Notes under the pieces: generated by a model | Database searches by the model: none | What the model was told of the DNA's origin: nothing | The model's input: only the letters and a program-made list of their open reading frames with translations | NCBI GenBank assembly: GCA_905160935.1 | Contig: CAJHZI010000818.1 | Coordinates: forward strand, 1,044,501 to 1,108,500 | Length of the DNA: 64,000 nucleotides | Source: Enchytraeus crypticus | Lineage: Eukaryota > Annelida > Clitellata > Enchytraeida > Enchytraeidae | Reading direction: 5' to 3' | Shown: piece after piece, positions 59,610 through 64,000 of the stretch | Numbering within the stretch: position 1 is the first letter of the stretch | Layout: each line of letters starts with the position of its first letter | Position numbers and translations under genes: made by a program

Positions 59610-60690
59610 TTTTCAACTGTACTTCTATTACTACCGAGGTAGTTTCTCGTTTTTCTCAGTTCCATCTTAGTCGAAGCATAAGATGCCGGTAGTTCTGTTC
59701 TTAAATAATTTTGTTGTTATTTAGTGATAATTATGAATTATCGCTACGTGTTTATTTTTATCAAACCGGTTCTAGCGTACTTGATTAGTCTGTGTTCTAA
59801 ATAGCAGTAGGAAAATTTAGATATAAATACACGTATATTCCAGTGAGAATATTTGATTCAAAAGCTGCTTTCTTGCAGTGTCTCTGTCCACCTCGAAAAG
59901 GCTTTTAATGAAATCATTGAATGTGTGGAAGCCAGTTATAAAATGATAATTATGGTATTTATATAAACAGGTTTTTCTCAACCTTTTAACAATATGAAGT
60001 CATTTGTCATATTCTTCATCCTTCCAGCCACTCATTGTTATGTTTGGCGTTCTAATTAATAACTCTTGTACAGTGAATATTGAAGAAATCCATCAGTTCC
60101 TTAAAAATTACTAGTGAAGCCTATGTTTGTAACATCGCTATTGCAGTCATAACTTTTATCTTTCTTTGATATTCAAGTCTAAGCAAAAACAATCGAATGT
60201 AAATAACGTTTCACCATTGTCAAATTATTATTAAATAGACTTTAATAATAATTTGTCAAAATAGTGGTCAAACTTGAAGCTTCTGCAAAGTTAAATTTTA
60301 ATTTCCATTTCTTTACTAACAGAAATTCATCTGAATATTTCGAATGTGATATAAGCAACCGTTAATGTAAACCTATATTTGCAACAATGTCAAAACAAAT
60401 TGTGCATTTGTGGTTTAGGGAATGGTCAAACAGGGGTTAAATAAATATAATCAACAATGTATGTTATATGTACATACACTAATGTTTACCTAAGACTAAC
60501 AATGAGTATTGTTATTTTGTAAAATAGTCACAAAATATTTAGCTTACAATGTAAGTTGAGCTTTGTTGTTAATCGATTGGTTTTTAGTAATAAAGATTTC
60601 AATTGCGGTTTATCTAATTCCTCATGAAGCAGGCTAGAGCATTGCGAAGTGACACGAAGCCTGGTTTTTAGTTTTCTACAGCTCACATTC
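59610..60690. other. AT-rich spacer, nothing recognised
   Basis: No gene or repeat family seen on either strand. Confidence 0.4.
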
Positions 60691-60715
60691 AAACAAGAAG
60701 TCCAATTCTTAAAGA

Positions 60716-60812
60716 ACTCAATGGTTGTGTAACTTAGTCTTTGTGACGGTAGCTCGAGTGTGTGGAGTTATCTTGAAGAGAAGCCTTATGCTTCTGCACC
60801 TTGTCGTTAAGC
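60716..60812 (+). repeat. Dispersed roughly 97-bp conserved segment, copy 1
   Basis: Matches 62248-62345 at most positions. Core words: TTTGTGACGGTAGCTC, AGTTATCTTGAAGAGAAGCC, TTATGCTTCTG and CCTTGTCGTTAAGCAC. AGAAGC-cttat-GCTTCT forms a hairpin. Family unknown. Confidence 0.7.
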
Positions 60813-61369
60813 ACGCTACAAACTATCGGTGTGTTTAAACACACTATCAATGTATTTTTATTACATAATTAATAAGTGATCGCAAATATTATGTTATAAA
60901 ATATTTCATTTTCAGTAGGTCTTTATATATTTTCCTAGGAAACAGGCTCAGAGAATGACGACGTGTCGAGTTTTCCGCAGAACACGGGTTGAGGATGGCT
61001 TGTGCTGAACAGTGAAGTATGCATCGATTTAGCAAATATCTACTGCACGGTTCAAAGTCCACATGCTTAGGTTAGGCAGGTTGTACGAAACTGTAACATA
61101 ATCAGTTGATAAATATGCTCAATGAATGTATTGTGAACAGATTGAGTTCCTCGCAATTAAATTATTTAAAGTTAGGCTAATGGAATATGTAACATGGCAG
61201 ATTTCATACGTATATAAATTATGAAGACTTATTCTACCAATTACTACGGAGAATATAGTTCGGAGATCTTAATACGATCTTAATAAGATCTTAATATACG
61301 GAGAATCAGTTCCTAGTGTTCTACTCATTCACACAATTTCACACTCCCCCGAAATACTCGAGGTCAACA

Positions 61370-61580
61370 AGTTGATCGCACTTTAGTGGATTCCACAAGA
61401 ATGATTCCGTAAGTGGTTACCCATTAGTATATGCCACAAGAATGATCTCAAGGTGACCCACATTAGTAGATCCCACAAGAATAATCCGAAGGTGACCTAC
61501 ATTAGTGGATCTCACAAGAATGATCTCGCAAGTGGATCCCACATTAGTAGATCCCACAAGTTGATCACCCATTAATGCAA
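61370..61580. repeat. Degenerate tandem repeat, about 37-bp
   Basis: ATTAGTAGATCCCACAAGAA, TGATC and AAGGTGACCCAC units, about five copies. Confidence 0.8.
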
Positions 61581-61689
61581 CCTTCAAACGGAAAATGGCT
61601 TCTGCAAAGTGGTGTTTTAGATAATTCTTGCTTAGTCGCCTCTTACGAAACTCTCAGCTGGTCTACTCCCAGTGGCTAAGAGACTGCAC

Positions 61690-61945
61690 GGCTATAAGAT
61701 GAATCGCTCATGTGTGAGTGCGACATCAGACTATGAGTGCTCATAAGCTCATGTGTGACATCAGACTATGAGTGCTCATAAGCTCATGTGTGACATCAGA
61801 CTATGAGTGCTCATAAGCTCATGTGTGACTATGATGCTCCTAAGCTCATGTGTGACAACAGACAATGAATGCTCAGAAGTCAAGTGTGACAACAGACTAT
61901 GATGCTCATAAACTCATGTATGACAACAGACTGAGTGCTCACAAG
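61690..61945. repeat. Minisatellite, about 37-bp unit
   Basis: Unit CTCATGTGTGACATCAGACT, ATGAGTGCTCATAAG. The first three copies are near identical and later ones diverge. Confidence 0.9.
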
Positions 61946-62247
61946 TTCTATGACTTGGAGCTGCTATTGCGGGATTAACAAGTTTGTGAAAAAGTTTTGA
62001 AGTTACCTTTCTGTGAAGAGCAAAAAATTCATGATCTTCATGATCAGTAGTTAATAGCAGGGGCCTCCACATGATGTTAGCAACGATGCAAGTTGCCAAA
62101 ATAGGGGATGGAGTGGAAATAGATACGAGTTTTAAAAAAGGGCGTCCCTGATTAATAGAATCACTGAATATTGCTTAATATTGTTAATATTGCTTAATCA
62201 AAATTCCCAGTAACACAACTTAAACATGCACTCGAATTCTGAAGGAA

Positions 62248-62345
62248 CTCAAGAGTTGAGTAACTTAGTTTTTGTGACGGTAGCTCTAGTATGCAGAGTT
62301 ATCTTGAAGAGAAGCCTTATGCTTCTGAGCCTTGTCGTTAAGCAC
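62248..62345 (+). repeat. Dispersed roughly 97-bp conserved segment, copy 2
   Basis: Second copy of 60716-60812. The hairpin AGAAGC-cttat-GCTTCT and the flanking CTTGTCGTTAAGCAC are unchanged. Confidence 0.7.
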
Positions 62346-63310
62346 AATATCTGTATGCTTTTTGTATTTCCTAACTAGTAAATGGTCATAAATAACACGT
62401 TATACTGGTGAATATCTAATACATTTTCAAAATATATTTAATTTTTGGTTTGGATCACAAGGAACTTTGAAATCGTGTCCTTATGCTTCAATTGCAGCTT
62501 TGTTATCATTAGGCCACGGAGGCCCTCGGAATTTACTGAAAATATTATAGCAAATGTACTCTTTTTATTGTAATATAAAATAGCGTTGAAACGATAGTTG
62601 TGTTTTCTTAACTACAGAAAGCTAACTTTAACGTTAATTTCGGAAAACAATGAAAATTCGGTGCGAAATTTTTTGTAACCTTTCAGTTTGCCAGACCCGT
62701 TCGGTATGCCATGCAGGTCTAAGCAGCTAGTGCTTCATTTAATAGCTTCAAGAAAAAAAAAAAAAAAAATGGATTTCTAATGAAATGCAACCAGTCATGG
62801 AAAATTAGCAGATAAAATCAAATTAACCATAGAATCATATACGGAAACTTAGTGACAATGTGTTTCATTATAATTATCAATTAGAGTTATTATGTCTAAC
62901 CAACAAGAAATTTTTTAGCAGAATGATATTCTTGGTTAAATATAGCTTTGAAATAAAGTTCTATTCGTCCAGATGAATTTGATAATAAAAGTAAGATATT
63001 TTATCAGATATTCTCGGTTAGATATAGCTTTATAATGTATTAATATTCGTTCGTATAGGCTAAATATGATTACAAAAATAATATATGTTAGCAGATATAG
63101 GTTTGATATAGCTTAGAAATAAATTTTTATTCGTCCAGATAAATATAATATATATAATGACAGACATTTCTTGCTAAAGTAGATGTTGGTGTTATTTTGT
63201 AATTTTCCTTCATTCCATTGTAATGCAGACTAGTTCGTGGGGTTAGGAATACAGCAGCCTGTACTTAGAGGGAGGGGTCAATTTAACTTCACCCCAATGT
63301 ATTTATTCTG
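62346..63310. other. AT-rich spacer with duplicated segments
   Basis: An A-run lies at about 62753-62769. Between 62920 and 63160 three diverged copies of GATATAGCTTTGAAATAAA, TTATTCGTCCAGATAAAT follow each other about 75 bp apart. No gene seen. Confidence 0.5.
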
Positions 63311-63315
63311 TTCTG

Positions 63316-63441
63316 ACTGGCCTTGGATTTCGGGATTAGAGCACTTGGTTTAGTTGCGCGTCAATAATCGAAGTTAAGCTAAATCGGTCTCGGGTAGTAC
63401 TTGTGGGCGACCACTTTGGAAGACGGAGTGTTGACGGCTTT
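63316..63441 (+). pseudogene. 5S rRNA-derived relic
   Basis: The right two thirds follow 5S rRNA order: GAAGTTAAGC, TCTCGGGTAGTACTTG, GGGCGACCACTTTGGAAGAC and GTGTTGACGGCTTTG. The left third is much less alike. It is too diverged to be a working 5S gene; it is a 5S pseudogene or the head of a 5S-type SINE. Confidence 0.65.
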
Positions 63442-63591
63442 GAAGGAAAGAATTCCAGGGTGATGGAAGGTTATTCTCAAATCCGCGCCGGCTTCAATTG
63501 ATGCGCCATCAAAAAGCGACGTTACTAATAACCATGGAGAGGAAGGAGGAAATGGGCCTTAAACATATGTGCTTCCTGACCCAGTATGTAT

Positions 63592-63652
63592 TTATGGGAT
63601 TTCAACCCTGAACTCACGATTCTAGGGCACACCCTCTACTACTACGCCTAAT
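63592..63652 (-). mobile_element. tRNA-like relic facing the 5S relic
   Basis: Minus: GGCGTAGTAGTAGAGGGTGT (A-box-like) and TTCAGGGTTGAAATCCC (B-box). No clear acceptor stem. It may be the head of a minus-strand SINE. Confidence 0.45.
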
Positions 63653-63769
63653 CATTTTGTGAAAATAACACTACTGCAATAATTTTGCCGGACAAATACC
63701 AACACAAAATCCAATTTAAATCATAAGCTGACTTTGCTATTTTAGCTGAAAGATCCATCGATAACGCTT

Positions 63770-64000
63770 CTATGAACTCAGAACTATAGGTCTGGCATTG
63801 ACATTCCTTCTATCATGATCTATACGTGCAGTTGAGAACTGTTCGTCTATTTCAGAGAAACTAAAATTCATGGGAACATAATTGATCAAATTAGCAGATC
63901 CGTAAGATGGAATGTTGAAACTGAATACCGTTGAGTCTTTACTCAAGCTAGAGTCATGAATCAATTCCCTGACAGCAATTCTGTGCCAAGGAGTAGACAA
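63770..64000 (-). CDS. Possible 3'-terminal coding exon, cut by the right edge
   Basis: The minus frame is open from the window edge and ends at a stop at 63770-63772. It reads HRIAVRELIHDSSLSKDSTV, FSFNIPSYGSANLINYVPMN and FSFSEIDEQFSTARIDHDRR before RPIVLSS. Composition is protein-like and not repeat-derived. No family recognised. The start lies outside the window. Confidence 0.35.
   Translation of the reverse strand: MSTPWHRIAVRELIHDSSLSKDSTVFSFNIPSYGSANLINYVPMNFSFSEIDEQFSTARIDHDRRNVNARPIVLSS

Overview
This window is nuclear DNA from an animal, most likely an invertebrate. Its genes are split by many GT-AG introns. The HMG-CoA reductase has the animal-type N-terminal membrane domain, and introns and spacers are full of LINE and SINE fragments, small DNA transposons, minisatellites and TA/CT/GATT microsatellites. 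The repeat content and loose exon/intron layout would suit a marine spiralian such as a mollusc, annelid or brachiopod, but nothing seen fixes the phylum.

Layout. 1-1599 (+) is the 3' end of PCF11 (pre-mRNA cleavage and polyadenylation factor), with a 3' UTR to about 2.6 kb. About 2.6-13 kb is AT-rich and repeat-rich with no gene I can recognise. 14067-34031 (+) holds a complete HMG-CoA reductase gene (HMGCR). I could place 20 coding exons by eye; they join in frame into a predicted 1150-residue protein. About 34-40.4 kb is spacer with two LINE copies and palindromic repeats. 40439-57966 (-) holds a 15-exon gene that joins in frame into a predicted 693-residue, largely coiled-coil protein that I cannot name. 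It is convergent with HMGCR. About 58-64 kb is repeats and spacer, with a 5S-rRNA-like relic and an open frame running off the right edge.

The genes are functionally unrelated: mRNA 3'-end processing, the rate-limiting step of the mevalonate pathway, and a structural coiled-coil protein. The most unusual gene feature is in HMGCR. It has a roughly 40-residue N-terminal extension and a roughly 210-residue Ser/Ala/Gly-rich tail containing 12-residue repeats, placed just after the AMPK-type phosphoserine near the usual end of the enzyme. The intron before that tail is built so that retention would stop translation exactly before the serine.

The mobile-element content is also informative. A tRNA-derived SINE and an L2/CR1-like LINE share a 3' tail. 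A second LINE family and a non-autonomous family share a terminal hairpin followed by (AG)n. There is a long-inverted-repeat, Mutator-like foldback element, a hAT-like MITE with 8-bp target duplications, and a tandem trio of small palindromic elements. I saw no LTR retrovirus-like or Polinton-like element.
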